Assembly (NCBI RefSeq): GCF_041860085.1
Contig: NZ_CP124747.1
Span: forward strand, 6,099,001 to 6,163,000
Length of the DNA: 64,000 nt
DNA from: Schlesneria sp. DSM 10557
GTDB taxonomy: Bacteria > Planctomycetota > Planctomycetia > Planctomycetales > Planctomycetaceae
Reading direction: 5' to 3'
The translations under genes were made by a program, and so were the position numbers. This document shows positions 30,731-39,973 of this stretch, piece after piece. Position 1 is the stretch's first letter. Every line of letters starts with the position of its first letter. Under the pieces are notes generated by a model that was not told the origin of the DNA, ran no database searches, and saw only the letters and a program-made list of their open reading frames with translations.

Positions 30731-30866
30731 GGTTTGCCGGTCCGCTGGGGGCAGAATGAGCTCGGTTTCAATCCACCCGATTGTGTCAGGTCATGGTGCG
30801 CTGCAGAAGTTCGCGAGGACGATTCTGTAGATGGACCAGAGAATTGGGAACCGAATCGGATTGCAC

Positions 30867-32192
30867 TTAAAGCGCTAATGCGAAACCCATCAGAGCGAAA
30901 CTGATGGGGGCATCCGGGGTAATCCCGAAGTTGTAACTTCCGAAGACCGCCAGACGGTCATTGACTGTCCAGAGGCTTCCCACACCCATAACGGTGACAT
31001 TGGGAATCTCGGCCTGGGAAGCCAGCTGAAACTGACTCAGCCGGGGCAGCGCGGCAGCGTTGTAAAAGCCATGAAAGAAGACGTCGAAATCTTTCACGAT
31101 TTCCCGCTGCAGTGACCATTGGAAACTGAACTGGTACGCGATTTCTCCCTCGCTGTTCTGCACCCCGGTGTAGCCGATGTTGTATTCAAAACCGACTTCA
31201 TAGGGCAGTGATTGATCAAACAGCAGGTTCACGGACGGCTGCGTTCCCGTGTTAAATGCGGATGATCCCAGCAGCGGCGTCTGCAGGTAAATCTCCAGTC
31301 CCATGGCAGGGAGGTGGTATCGGGTGTTTTCTTCCCAGAAGTTCGCTTTGAAATCAATTGCGAGGGGTTGATACCCCGTGATTCCAGACTGGCCTGCCGA
31401 TCCCGCTTCGTGCGTAATGCCGTTGGAGAAGACGCGAAACTCGAGGTTGTCCGTCAACCCGTAGCGAATCAGATACTCCCACTGATACATGGCGGGCTGA
31501 CCCCCTTCGGCACTCCGGCGATAGAAACCGACCGGGGACGTTTCAATGTAAAATCTTCCTTTAGGGATCGTGTAGGCCCCGTTCGGAAAATTTGCAGTAT
31601 CAGGATCGGGGTCGCGAATGTTGATTTTCAACTGTCGCTTGTACTGGTTTTTCAGTGCCTCGGCGGGGTCTTTCTCTGCCAGCAACCAGCGATCTTCGAA
31701 GATCAGATTCATCAGCCAGGGAAGAAGAAAAGGGTCATATTCGCCTTCAACCCCAAATTCGTCGTGATACCGCCTGGCAGGGTCTGCACAAACATCGGGG
31801 TAATTAAACTGGGGATCTTCATTTGAGTCCTCGGCGGAATCAATCGAATCCTCGAGACGGTTTCGAAGGCTGGCGCTGACACCACCAAATTGATCCCTGA
31901 AGGCTCCACCAGGGAACGAAGGGCCACTCGAGCGTGAGTCCTGAGTTGCAGGGCTCTGAAGGCGAACCAAAGACACCGCCGGAGACCCGGCCGCCGGCCC
32001 TTGTGTTGAACGGGTGGTGCGCAGCGTTGCGCATCCAGACAGAGTTACAAGCACGACGAGTGCGAAGGTAGCAACCGTTGTACGCTGCGGGTGTGCCGGG
32101 ATTCCGTATGCACAGCGGACAACCTTGAAGATGCGGTCAGGTGCCATAAGGAATCGAGGCCATGAACTGGAAAATCCCTCCTTCAGATTCAT
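30867..32192 (-). CDS. Envelope lipoprotein, probable beta-barrel outer-membrane protein
   Basis: A 441-residue protein whose N-terminal region contains a hydrophobic stretch ending in LVTLSGC, a lipobox at about residue 53, which is late; a second in-frame ATG at 32147 would shorten the leader. GAGG lies about 11 bases before the ATG at 32192. The C-terminal 280 residues alternate polar and hydrophobic residues with many aromatic positions, as in transporter-type beta barrels (PYEVGFEYNIGYTGVQ, IAYQFSFQWSLQREI, LAVFGSYNFGITPDAP). No precise family. A perfect inverted repeat lies 47 bp upstream. Confidence 0.75.
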   Translation of the reverse strand: MNLKEGFSSSWPRFLMAPDRIFKVVRCAYGIPAHPQRTTVATFALVVLVTLSGCATLRTTRSTQGPAAGSPAVSLVRLQSPATQDSRSSGPSFPGGAFRDQFGGVSASLRNRLEDSIDSAEDSNEDPQFNYPDVCADPARRYHDEFGVEGEYDPFLLPWLMNLIFEDRWLLAEKDPAEALKNQYKRQLKINIRDPDPDTANFPNGAYTIPKGRFYIETSPVGFYRRSAEGGQPAMYQWEYLIRYGLTDNLEFRVFSNGITHEAGSAGQSGITGYQPLAIDFKANFWEENTRYHLPAMGLEIYLQTPLLGSSAFNTGTQPSVNLLFDQSLPYEVGFEYNIGYTGVQNSEGEIAYQFSFQWSLQREIVKDFDVFFHGFYNAAALPRLSQFQLASQAEIPNVTVMGVGSLWTVNDRLAVFGSYNFGITPDAPISFALMGFALAL

Positions 32193-32238
32193 TAAGCAGT
32201 TCCTCAGGCAGAAAATTCACTCTCCCGCTGAGTTTTGA

Positions 32239-32268
32239 CACAGTGCCTGTACGGGTAGCAGCACTGTG
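32239..32268. promoter_or_regulatory. Perfect inverted repeat upstream of the barrel lipoprotein gene
   Basis: CACAGTGC and GCACTGTG form a perfect 8-bp inverted repeat with a 14-base spacer, 47 bp upstream of the start codon on the minus strand. Half-site size and spacing suit a dimeric regulator. No regulator gene is adjacent. Alternatively it is a 5'-leader hairpin. Confidence 0.4.
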
Positions 32269-33024
32269 AAGTTTGCGCTCGTGCGAACTTAACCGTCACG
32301 AAACCGGCGTTAAGAGCGAATCTATCTATGTCTTTTGATTCATCCGATCTTTATCGGCCCTACAACCGTCAAATTTGATGAAATCCTCAAGTTTTGGTTG
32401 CGGATTCAGCAGCAAAGAAGGATCTGTGGGTTCCTTCACGTATGAGCTCACCGGAATGGAGCTTATAAACGTGGAATTGGGCGTCTTAAAATCCGACATC
32501 GGCCACACGCTGTCAGGACGACCTGAACTTTTTGTGATGTAAAAATAATCGCTGATTGAAAAAGAAACGATTTGACGGCGGTTCTGACCCGTAGTAGTGT
32601 TGAAAAGACAAGAAGGGTAATTTGTGCAAAGGTGCACCAGGTTAATGGTTTTGACGCCGCAGTCGATCGGACCGTGGCACCAACCCTGAGGCGATCATGG
32701 TCTCCAAGGGGGATCCAAGATCGCTTTACTCCCCCAGCCCAATCACTCCAACTTCACCAGTTTAATGAGAACGCCTTGTGATTTTACATGAACCTTAAGG
32801 CCCTGTCTCGGACTCTCTGGCCAGTTCCCCGATGCGAGGGTCCTGTTGTTTCAATCCTGCACCTCGACCGGGTCAGTACGGTACCTGGAGATGGCGGCGG
32901 AAGAAAAATTCGATCAGCAGATCTTCCGATCCCAAGGTTGAGGCAGACACGGTTGGCCCGGAGGGACTGTTTGAGAGTTAGATGGTCGACCGAAGATCGT
33001 TTCATCCGCGATTTGCTTGATTCG
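32269..33024. other. Intergenic region, locally AT-rich
   Basis: About 750 bp between the divergent lipoprotein gene and the first gene of the P-type ATPase region. The part at 32326-32640 is visibly richer in A and T than its neighbours. An ORF of 103 codons on the minus strand there has no recognisable feature and is not called. A short GTGCA-AAGG-TGCAC hairpin occurs near 32623-32636. Promoters for both flanking genes must lie here. Confidence 0.4.
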
Positions 33025-33465
33025 ATGGCTGACAACATAAAGACGTTTCGAAAGATAAACATGAATAATCCGACAGCTCCTGAGACAAATGCCTTTCTTT
33101 CTGATGTGGCCGATAAACTGGAATCAGCGGCCTCAAATCTTGAGGCGGGAATGAACTCTGCGACCGCGGCCATGGGCAGTTGGAGCGACAAGTACATGAA
33201 TGCGAATTTTGCCAGCAAGCTGGCTTACACGGCGTGTTATTCGCTTTCATACGGAGTCTGTTTCCCCGTCTTCATGGCATGTCACTACATCCCGAAAAAT
33301 AACAGCCTCGTGGAAGGGCTCGTAGATGGCGCGGCCTCTGCGAATGCCTCCGCCGACAAGACGTTAGCTCGATTCCAGACAGGTCGACTGCAGAGACGCG
33401 ATCCTCTGACTGGTGAATTCGAAGAAGTTGTTCAGGACGGGGTCGGCTGTCTCGAACCGGCATAA
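33025..33465 (+). CDS. Small membrane protein with FPV...IPxNN...GLVDGA signature (paralogue 1)
   Basis: About 146 residues from the ATG at 33025; a second in-frame ATG at 33061 is equally possible. An N-terminal Ala-rich amphipathic helical part (DVADKLESAASNLEAGMNSA) is followed by a moderately hydrophobic segment SLSYGVCFPVFMACHYIP and then KNNSLVEGLVDGA. The same segment is found in the protein at 40730 (AFGVAFPVLLLAKVIP, QNNCIVWGLVDGA), so the two are paralogues bracketing the ATPase genes. The C-terminus is longer here (RRDPLTGEFEEVVQDG). No known family recognised. Probably a small membrane partner of the ATPase system; inference from context. Confidence 0.75.
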   Translation: MADNIKTFRKINMNNPTAPETNAFLSDVADKLESAASNLEAGMNSATAAMGSWSDKYMNANFASKLAYTACYSLSYGVCFPVFMACHYIPKNNSLVEGLVDGAASANASADKTLARFQTGRLQRRDPLTGEFEEVVQDGVGCLEPA

Positions 33466-33726
33466 CTCGGGAAGATTCGTTAGACGACAGAAGATGTAAA
33501 TCGATCTTGGCTCTTGAAGTTTCAGGCTGATTGAATCTGGCGGTACCGAAAAGTCAGGCAGTGGTAGAAATCCATGATTTCAACCGGCCTGTCTCTCTTG
33601 TCAATTGTTGCAGCTCCAGTTGATTCACGGATGCGGCCGCTCACAAGTCCATAGCGATGAAATTCCACAGCGAGGCGGAGCTTTCGTGCGGACAACTACG
33701 GCGTTTTGGTGTGTGGAGTCTCAACA

Positions 33727-36423
33727 ATGTTTGATTGCGAAGTGCTCGCGTGTGAAGCTGGCGCTCTGAAAATTCAAAGCGATTCTCTCTTTTCAGATCT
33801 GAGCAGCACGCGAGCCAAGGCGATTCTTGGATGTATCCTGGGAGCCGATCCGGATGCCGAGATCTCAATTACGGGGGGAGGGGCGACCGGGCGGAAAGCT
33901 GTCGCCGAGATTCGGCACAATCATGCGTCACCGACGGGATTCCTCAAATCCATCGTCGCCAGGATTCGCAGCCTGGTGGAACCGCCCGCAACTGCGAGCA
34001 CGCCGACGGACATCCATGCTCGCAATCAAAAGCCGGTCTATGATGGGGTACTGACTGGAAGACCTGTTGTTGCCGGTGACGGCGCTTCGGTGAAATCTCA
34101 TCGTGGTTCGCGAAACGGTCAGGTGGCAGGCCAGAACGGCACTACTGCACATTCCTCTGCGGAACGCGCTCCATCTGTTTCGCTCGCAGATATCTTGCTG
34201 ATGCCGGATCGCAAGGGAGTGACGCGAGTTGGGCGCAACGGCAATCATGCAACTGCCTGGGAGATCATTCACGAAATACCCGGTCGACTTCGATTGAAGC
34301 ACCCTGCTCTGTATCGCCGTAAGGACGTGTGTCAGAGCATCGAACGTGAATTGATGAGCATGCTGGGGGTCGATAGTTATAAAACTCGCTCTTCGACAGG
34401 AACCTTACTCGTCACTTACAACCAACGTGATCTGCGCAAGGATCAGGTGATTACGATTCTGGATCGGGCCATCGCCCGGGCAGAACTCTCTCCGCACCTG
34501 GACCCGCCAGACCTGGATTTTCCGCTGGCCATCGCCTCTGTTCCGTTGGCCGCAGTCGCGCAATTTGCGTTTCCTCCGCTCTTGCCTGTCGCGGGTCTGT
34601 TGTTCGGCTACACGTCGATCACCACGTTTAAGGAAGCCTACCATGTGCTCGTCCACGAACGGCGACTCGGTGTCGATGTTCTGGATGCCATCGTCGTGAC
34701 CGGTTGTGTAATCACTGGACAGATCTTCGCTGGCTCGGTCCTGTGCTTGTGCCTCAGCTTCGGTCGCATGCTGGTGAAGAAGACCCAGGATGATTCAAAG
34801 CGACTTCTGGTGCAGGCGTTCGGAAAGCAGGCTCAATTCGTCCGTCTGTTCCGAGATGGAGAAGAAGTTGAGACGCCACTGGATGAACTGAAAAAAGGCG
34901 ATGTCATCGTCGTCCATACGGGAGATGCGGTTCCGGTTGACGGCGTTGTCAAAGACGGAATGGCGATGATCGATCAGCACGCCCTGACCGGTGAATCGAC
35001 GCCGTCCGAGAAGTCTCCAGGGGACAAAGTATTCGCCTCGACACTGATGGTCGCAGGGAAAGTCTATGTCGAAGTCGAGAACGCGGGGAGCGAGACAACT
35101 TCCTCCAAAATCGCACAAATCCTGAACGATTCCGCAGGATACAAGCTAACAAGTCAGCACAAAGGTGAGCGAATGGCGGATAAAGCCGTCATTCCGACGC
35201 TGGCCATCGCAACCGCCGGCATGGCGACTCTGGGACCGCAAGGCGCTGTGGCCATTCTGAACAGTGATTTCGGCACCGGGATCCGGATGGCGGCTCCCCT
35301 GGGAATGCTGACATCACTCGCGCTTTGTGCCCACAAGGGAATTCTTGTCAAAGATGGTCGCGCACTTGAGTTGATGAATGATATCGACACTGTGCTGTTT
35401 GATAAAACTGGTACCCTGACAAGAGAACGCCCGGAGGTCGGGCATATTATTCCCTTCAACGGGCATGAACGAAACCGCCTGTTGCAACTGGTTGCTTCTG
35501 CAGAGCAGCGGTTCTCGCACCCAATTGCCAAATCGATCGTGCTGGAATTTGAAAAGACCGGCATGCCGATGCTTCCGATCGACGATTCGAAGTATCAGGT
35601 GGGTTATGGCCTGGAGGCCGTTATCGATGGTCACACGGTCAAAGTCGGAAGCATTCGCTATATCAAGCTTGAGCAAATCGAGATTCCTGTGGAAGTGCAG
35701 GAAGTCGTCGAGGTGGCTCACCGCGAGGGACACACCCTGGTGATGGTGGCTCTGGATGGCGTTTTTGCAGGGGTTATCGAACTGCGAGCCTCGCAGCGAC
35801 CAGAAGTGATCAGCATCATCAAGGGGCTAAGAGACCGCGGAATCAAGCACATCGCCATCATTTCTGGTGACCACGAAGGGCCGACGAAAAAGTTGGCCGA
35901 AAGCCTTGGAATGGACGAGTACTTTGCCGGCGTGCTGCCCGGTGACAAAGCAGACTATGTCGAACGGCTCCAGAAACAGGGACGCAAGGTCTGCTTCGTA
36001 GGTGACGGGATCAACGACTCGATCGCACTCAAGAAGGCCAACGTTTCGATCTCGCTTCGCGGTGCCTCGTCGATCGCAACCGATACCGCCCAGATCGTGT
36101 TTATGGAAGAGAGTCTGCATCGGCTCTGTGAGCTTCGAGATATCGCGCGGGACCTGGATAAGAACGTGCGAAACAGTTGGTACCTGATCTTGGCGCCAAA
36201 CCTGCTGTGTATTGCAGGGGCCTTTACGATGGGCTTCGGCATCATGGCATCGGTGATCACAAACAATGTGGCTGCCATGGCCGCACTGGCCAATGGAATG
36301 ATGCCGCTGAAACGGATCGCAGACGAACAGGCGATGAAGCAGGCACAGAAGGAGATGACCCTGCTCGTCACCGAGTCGCTGGATGCCGCTCATAAATCAC
36401 AGGTTCACCTGCAACCCGCCTGA
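33727..36423 (+). CDS. P-type ATPase with HMA-like N-terminal domain and non-cysteine TM6 motif
   Basis: The ATG at 33727 has GGAG 8 bases upstream. The 898-residue product has an unknown N-terminal module (about 1-70), a low-complexity linker, an HMA-like domain (about 177-255, starting IIHEIPGRLRLKHP, with no CxxC), then the P1B-like membrane and catalytic core. Catalytic landmarks are intact: TGES at 421, DKTGT with Asp559, an SHP motif near 598, and GDGIND at 759. The TM6 metal-binding CPC is replaced by DFGTGIRMAAP at 514, so it is not a standard Cu or Zn/Cd pump. TM helices after GDGIND end in TNNVAAMAALANG. It probably moves a cation across the membrane; the ion is unknown. First long gene of a nine-gene row. 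Confidence 0.93.
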   Translation: MFDCEVLACEAGALKIQSDSLFSDLSSTRAKAILGCILGADPDAEISITGGGATGRKAVAEIRHNHASPTGFLKSIVARIRSLVEPPATASTPTDIHARNQKPVYDGVLTGRPVVAGDGASVKSHRGSRNGQVAGQNGTTAHSSAERAPSVSLADILLMPDRKGVTRVGRNGNHATAWEIIHEIPGRLRLKHPALYRRKDVCQSIERELMSMLGVDSYKTRSSTGTLLVTYNQRDLRKDQVITILDRAIARAELSPHLDPPDLDFPLAIASVPLAAVAQFAFPPLLPVAGLLFGYTSITTFKEAYHVLVHERRLGVDVLDAIVVTGCVITGQIFAGSVLCLCLSFGRMLVKKTQDDSKRLLVQAFGKQAQFVRLFRDGEEVETPLDELKKGDVIVVHTGDAVPVDGVVKDGMAMIDQHALTGESTPSEKSPGDKVFASTLMVAGKVYVEVENAGSETTSSKIAQILNDSAGYKLTSQHKGERMADKAVIPTLAIATAGMATLGPQGAVAILNSDFGTGIRMAAPLGMLTSLALCAHKGILVKDGRALELMNDIDTVLFDKTGTLTRERPEVGHIIPFNGHERNRLLQLVASAEQRFSHPIAKSIVLEFEKTGMPMLPIDDSKYQVGYGLEAVIDGHTVKVGSIRYIKLEQIEIPVEVQEVVEVAHREGHTLVMVALDGVFAGVIELRASQRPEVISIIKGLRDRGIKHIAIISGDHEGPTKKLAESLGMDEYFAGVLPGDKADYVERLQKQGRKVCFVGDGINDSIALKKANVSISLRGASSIATDTAQIVFMEESLHRLCELRDIARDLDKNVRNSWYLILAPNLLCIAGAFTMGFGIMASVITNNVAAMAALANGMMPLKRIADEQAMKQAQKEMTLLVTESLDAAHKSQVHLQPA

Positions 36424-36445
36424 CACTCACTGTAGAGAGCAGACT

Positions 36446-37240
36446 ATGACTGACAAGAAATCGGGAAAGGGAAAAGATCACCCGTCGAACCACAAGCAGC
36501 ACGGCCACAGGCCACAACGTGCTGCGAATGGTGGGCTGGCGGAATCAACTCCTGAGTCACATGCCGTCCAGTCAGTTGCATCGGCGCACGAAGAGTCGGG
36601 GGCAGAGTCACATGCCAGCCACGCTGCAGCAGAACAGTCAGAGCGTACGGCTGCAGCCATGGCCGACCGGGTCTCGCCAGGGGAACTCAGTCAGCCAGAG
36701 GCATCGGAGGCCAGTCAGATTCCGGTGGCGGCTCCCGACGTTGAATCTCTGGAGAATTCGCAAGCAACGGCCGGAGTAGCCAGCCATCATAGGGGCAGCA
36801 ACCGACGAATTCTCGATGTTTTTCTGATTGATTCAGGCTGGAACAATGAGGTTGGCAAGGCTGTCCGCGAGAACCTGCCGATTTTCGCCAATTACCTTGA
36901 AGGTCAGCGCTTCTTCGTCTTAAACGAAACGCAGTCTCTTACATACATCAAGCGGCATCCATCGCTGGTGGGGGCTGATCCCGTCCTCATCGTGCTGGAT
37001 CGAAAGGCGGTTAAGGAACGTTCTCCCAAGGGATTTGGGTTTCGTCTCTGCCTGGGCCACATGAGAAATCCTGACGCGGCAATCTCAATGATGAAATGGG
37101 CAATCCAGCTCTCGATGGCGTCCAACGGGGATCAAATGGCGACGCTGGTCAGAGAGAGCGGTCATCGCCAGACCATTCAGGGAACAATCGAATTGATTGG
37201 AGAAGGGTCCGCCCACCTACTGGAATTTGCTCCCGTTTAA
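36446..37240 (+). CDS. Unknown protein with disordered N-terminus and conserved-looking C-terminal domain
   Basis: The ATG at 36446 follows GAGAG, 22 bp after the ATPase stop; about 264 residues. Residues 1-115 are low complexity, rich in His/Ser/Ala/Glu/Gln and surely disordered. Residues about 120-235 form a compact alpha/beta domain (RRILDVFLIDSGWNNEVGKA, LPIFANYLEGQRFFVLNE, DPVLIVLDRKA, FRLCLGHMRNPDAAISMMKW). I do not recognise the fold. There is no signal peptide or membrane helix, so it is probably cytosolic. Tight spacing suggests it works with the ATPases. Confidence 0.78.
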   Translation: MTDKKSGKGKDHPSNHKQHGHRPQRAANGGLAESTPESHAVQSVASAHEESGAESHASHAAAEQSERTAAAMADRVSPGELSQPEASEASQIPVAAPDVESLENSQATAGVASHHRGSNRRILDVFLIDSGWNNEVGKAVRENLPIFANYLEGQRFFVLNETQSLTYIKRHPSLVGADPVLIVLDRKAVKERSPKGFGFRLCLGHMRNPDAAISMMKWAIQLSMASNGDQMATLVRESGHRQTIQGTIELIGEGSAHLLEFAPV

Positions 37241-37325
37241 TTGTCTGGCAGGGTGCGTCTGTCCCGCAGCGTGACTGTGCGACGGGACACAATCAGGTAG
37301 TAACCTCTTCAAGGAATGGAACGCG

Positions 37326-37535
37326 ATGAACGAAGGTATCGGCGGCGTCGTATTAGGGGTTGTCGGGTTTCTCGGGTTGGCGTATCTCGGCGTGAAAGTA
37401 CGGCAGAACCAGAGGCGACTTCAAAGGATGGTGGCAGTGATCGATAGTCGGCACACCTTTGAAACAGACTACCTGTTTGAACTTGCCGACCGGGGAGACC
37501 TGGCTCTTTATTCGACCGGACCGCTGGTCAATTGA
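37326..37535 (+). CDS. Small single-pass membrane protein (69 residues), unknown
   Basis: One N-terminal helix (IGGVVLGVVGFLGLAYLGV) is followed by a basic, then mixed helix (KVRQNQRRLQRMVAVIDSR) and a short tail. AAGGA precedes the ATG by about 10 bases. It stands between the two long ATPase-like genes. Its size and topology recall the PacL-type partners of mycobacterial P-type ATPases, but it lacks their Asp/His-rich metal-binding tail, so this is only an analogy. Confidence 0.65.
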   Translation: MNEGIGGVVLGVVGFLGLAYLGVKVRQNQRRLQRMVAVIDSRHTFETDYLFELADRGDLALYSTGPLVN

Positions 37536-37583
37536 TTCCCGACAAGGGTGACAAGATCGCTCGTTGACAGAGGTCGTTCTCTG

Positions 37584-39935
37584 ATGTCCCAGGCAAGCAG
37601 GATTTTTGTGGATCGCGAAGCGGGCACAGTGGTGCTGTGCTCGCCCGCGCTCGCGCAGACGCAGCCATGGGAAAAGACCCGAGAGATCCTTCGGCGTGTA
37701 CTGGCAGCAGAGTGCGTTGAGTCGGTTGTTGTCGATCGAGCACGAGAGTCGCTAAGCCTGCACGTAATGGGGCTTACTGGTTCTGCTGGACATCGCGACG
37801 TCTCAAAGGGCGGCGCGGCATCCCAGATACCATCGCACAACATGTCGAAGGCCCAAGGAGCGCTCAAGGATATCGTTGCCCATTTGCGCGACGAAGGTCT
37901 AGTCAATCCGCCAATCAGCGACAGCTATGCCAGGCAGTCCTGCTTGAAGTTGCATAAGAAAACACCATTCGGCACCGCCACGGCTGGCACTATTGTGCAC
38001 GCTCTTTCCGGGCGAGTCCGTATTCAACACCCTCTGCTTCGCGGGAATGGAGACCTATCGAGACACGCAGTCATTGCCTTGAAGATGACGCCCGGCATCA
38101 CGGGGGTCTCTGCCAGTTCCATGACCGGATCGATTCTGGTCCACTTTAACCCGAGCGTCGTGACCACAGATCAGTTGCTGTGGACGATCGAGAATGTACT
38201 GACTTCACGATTAAACGAACTCGAATTACTGGCGGGACCACCGCTGCGGCGGTGGGGGGAATCGGCCGCCTGTCTCGGTCTGGCAGTTGTCTCGGAGTTC
38301 TTCGTACCTGTCGTTGCACCGCTGACGGCCATCGCGCTTGTTGCCAGCAACCTTCCGACGCTCAAGCGAGGTGTTGCGGAACTGGTGACGCTGAACTGGC
38401 GAGTATTTGCACTCTATACCGTGATCATGGGGACAACTCTGATCAGCGGACAGTTCCTGGCTGCAGCGTTGATGCAGGCCTCCATTACGTGCTGGCATGG
38501 CTGGTCGAGCCATCGCCTGCGGCGAATCATCCATCAACTGAAGTGTCAGGCACAAGTACCAATCCTGACGGGAGACCTTCAGGCTTTGCAGGTATTGCCT
38601 CGAGGGACATCCCCTCAATCACTGATTGGGACATCCGTAATGTTCGATTCGGGAGCGATTCTCCCGTACGACGGCATCATTGAGAGTGGGAGTGCCGCGC
38701 TCGACGAAAAGTGTGTCCGGGGTATTAGAGGGACCTCTCAACGTTCAGAAGGTGACTTGGTATTTGCCGGATCACGGGTCGTCACAGGCCCGTTGCAGTT
38801 TCGGGTCACTGCCATCGGCCAAGAGACTCGCATGGCGAAGATCAGGGATACCTTGCTGAGCGCCGTTGCTGGACTTCCTGGTCGAGGAACTCCTACCGAG
38901 CGAGGTCATTCGTCCGCATCACGGTTTGTCCCCTTCACCTTTGCCACCGGGACGGCCGCGATCATGCTGGGAGATCTGACGACGCTGGCTGCTGTCCTCA
39001 GGCCAGATTTCGCCACCGGCCCTTCGATGTCAGAACGATTCAGTAACTTTAGCAGCATCTGTCACCTCTGGGACGAGGGCTGGCTGGTTAGGGATAGCGA
39101 AACACTTCATCGCCTTGCCAAGACCCGGACTGTCGTCGTCGCGCACGTTGCGTCTTCTCCAGAGGGACGTGCTACGCAAGCGCTAGCGGATGCGATTTCC
39201 GGCGTCGACGAACTGAAGGAGCGGGTTCGAATCCGCAATACCACGCCATCAGGTCCAGGTCTCGAGGTCCATGAAGTCTTTGGGCCAGCAGACTTCTGTC
39301 GTCATTACATCCGCAACCTGCGGTCTCGGACTGACAAAGTCGCAGTGATGTCCAGTGGACAACTGCTGGGCCAGCTTCAGCAAGATGACGTGATTCGTAT
39401 TTCCAGTACACCTCATGAGTGTTTAAACACGCGGGATTTCGACGTTCTGGGATTGCATGCGGAGCCACAACGAGTTGAGCAGCTTTGGAGTGTTCTGCAA
39501 GAAACGGGACGTCCCCACCGACTGGGGTGGGCCGCAGTGGTGGCGTTCAATTCGCTCGCAATTTCCGGAGCATTCCTGGCTGGTTTTACGAGTCTGCACG
39601 TGGTCTTACTGACGAATCTGGGGGCGCTGACGGCTGGGCTTCTCAGCAATCGGCATTTCAGGCAGGCGAAGGTTCTGCTTTCAGGAAATGACCACATCTC
39701 CGAGCCTGACCCCAGTAACGCAGGCACGTCTATAGACTGTCCTGAACAAGCTGGCATGGTTCAGGGCGATTTGCAGAGCAAACCATCCAGTGCCCCGACA
39801 TGTGAAGGGGTGAATGGGGCCAGGAATGCGAAAATGAGCTCACGTCAGAAAATCGATCCCCGACGCGGAACCGCTTCGTCGACGTCCTCACGATCATCGG
39901 ATCTGGACGTCATCAGCAAGACCGACCCAAACTGA
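37584..39935 (+). CDS. Pseudo-P-type ATPase: same architecture, catalytic residues lost
   Basis: The ATG at 37584 (AGAGG about 10 bases before) gives 783 residues; a GTG at 37548 is alternative. Order is an N-terminal domain, an HMA-like domain (about 134-210, TIVHALSGRVRIQHP), P1B-like helices, an actuator-like domain, helices, a shortened nucleotide-binding region and C-terminal helices. It aligns by eye with the ATPase at 33727: DFATGPSMSERF at 475 matches DFGTGIRMAAP, and TRTVVVAHVAS matches the DKTGT strand, placing Ala520 where the phosphorylated Asp should be. TGES reads RGTS, and GDGIND is missing (MSSGQLL). The end, SGAFLAGF...LLTNLGALTAGL, matches the partner's last helices. No frameshift or stop is seen, so it is a maintained gene. 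Probably a non-catalytic partner or regulator. Confidence 0.85.
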   Translation: MSQASRIFVDREAGTVVLCSPALAQTQPWEKTREILRRVLAAECVESVVVDRARESLSLHVMGLTGSAGHRDVSKGGAASQIPSHNMSKAQGALKDIVAHLRDEGLVNPPISDSYARQSCLKLHKKTPFGTATAGTIVHALSGRVRIQHPLLRGNGDLSRHAVIALKMTPGITGVSASSMTGSILVHFNPSVVTTDQLLWTIENVLTSRLNELELLAGPPLRRWGESAACLGLAVVSEFFVPVVAPLTAIALVASNLPTLKRGVAELVTLNWRVFALYTVIMGTTLISGQFLAAALMQASITCWHGWSSHRLRRIIHQLKCQAQVPILTGDLQALQVLPRGTSPQSLIGTSVMFDSGAILPYDGIIESGSAALDEKCVRGIRGTSQRSEGDLVFAGSRVVTGPLQFRVTAIGQETRMAKIRDTLLSAVAGLPGRGTPTERGHSSASRFVPFTFATGTAAIMLGDLTTLAAVLRPDFATGPSMSERFSNFSSICHLWDEGWLVRDSETLHRLAKTRTVVVAHVASSPEGRATQALADAISGVDELKERVRIRNTTPSGPGLEVHEVFGPADFCRHYIRNLRSRTDKVAVMSSGQLLGQLQQDDVIRISSTPHECLNTRDFDVLGLHAEPQRVEQLWSVLQETGRPHRLGWAAVVAFNSLAISGAFLAGFTSLHVVLLTNLGALTAGLLSNRHFRQAKVLLSGNDHISEPDPSNAGTSIDCPEQAGMVQGDLQSKPSSAPTCEGVNGARNAKMSSRQKIDPRRGTASSTSSRSSDLDVISKTDPN

Positions 39936-39973
39936 CAGTTCGCCGTCCGCAACTTTGACCAGAGTGAACTACC

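Noticed and set aside
32326-32637. A 103-codon ORF on minus in the AT-rich intergenic part.
   Set aside because: No domain, signal or SD; could be real but nothing in the sequence supports it.
32675-32689. A second TGGCAC sequence upstream of the ATPase row resembling a sigma-54 -24 element.
   Set aside because: The -12 element reads CTGA rather than TTGC and it is about 340 bp from the first gene, so the match is not convincing.
39222-39242. A tRNA-like T-arm sequence (GCGGGTTCGAATCCGC).
   Set aside because: It lies inside the pseudo-ATPase reading frame, and no D-arm, anticodon arm or acceptor stem can be folded around it.
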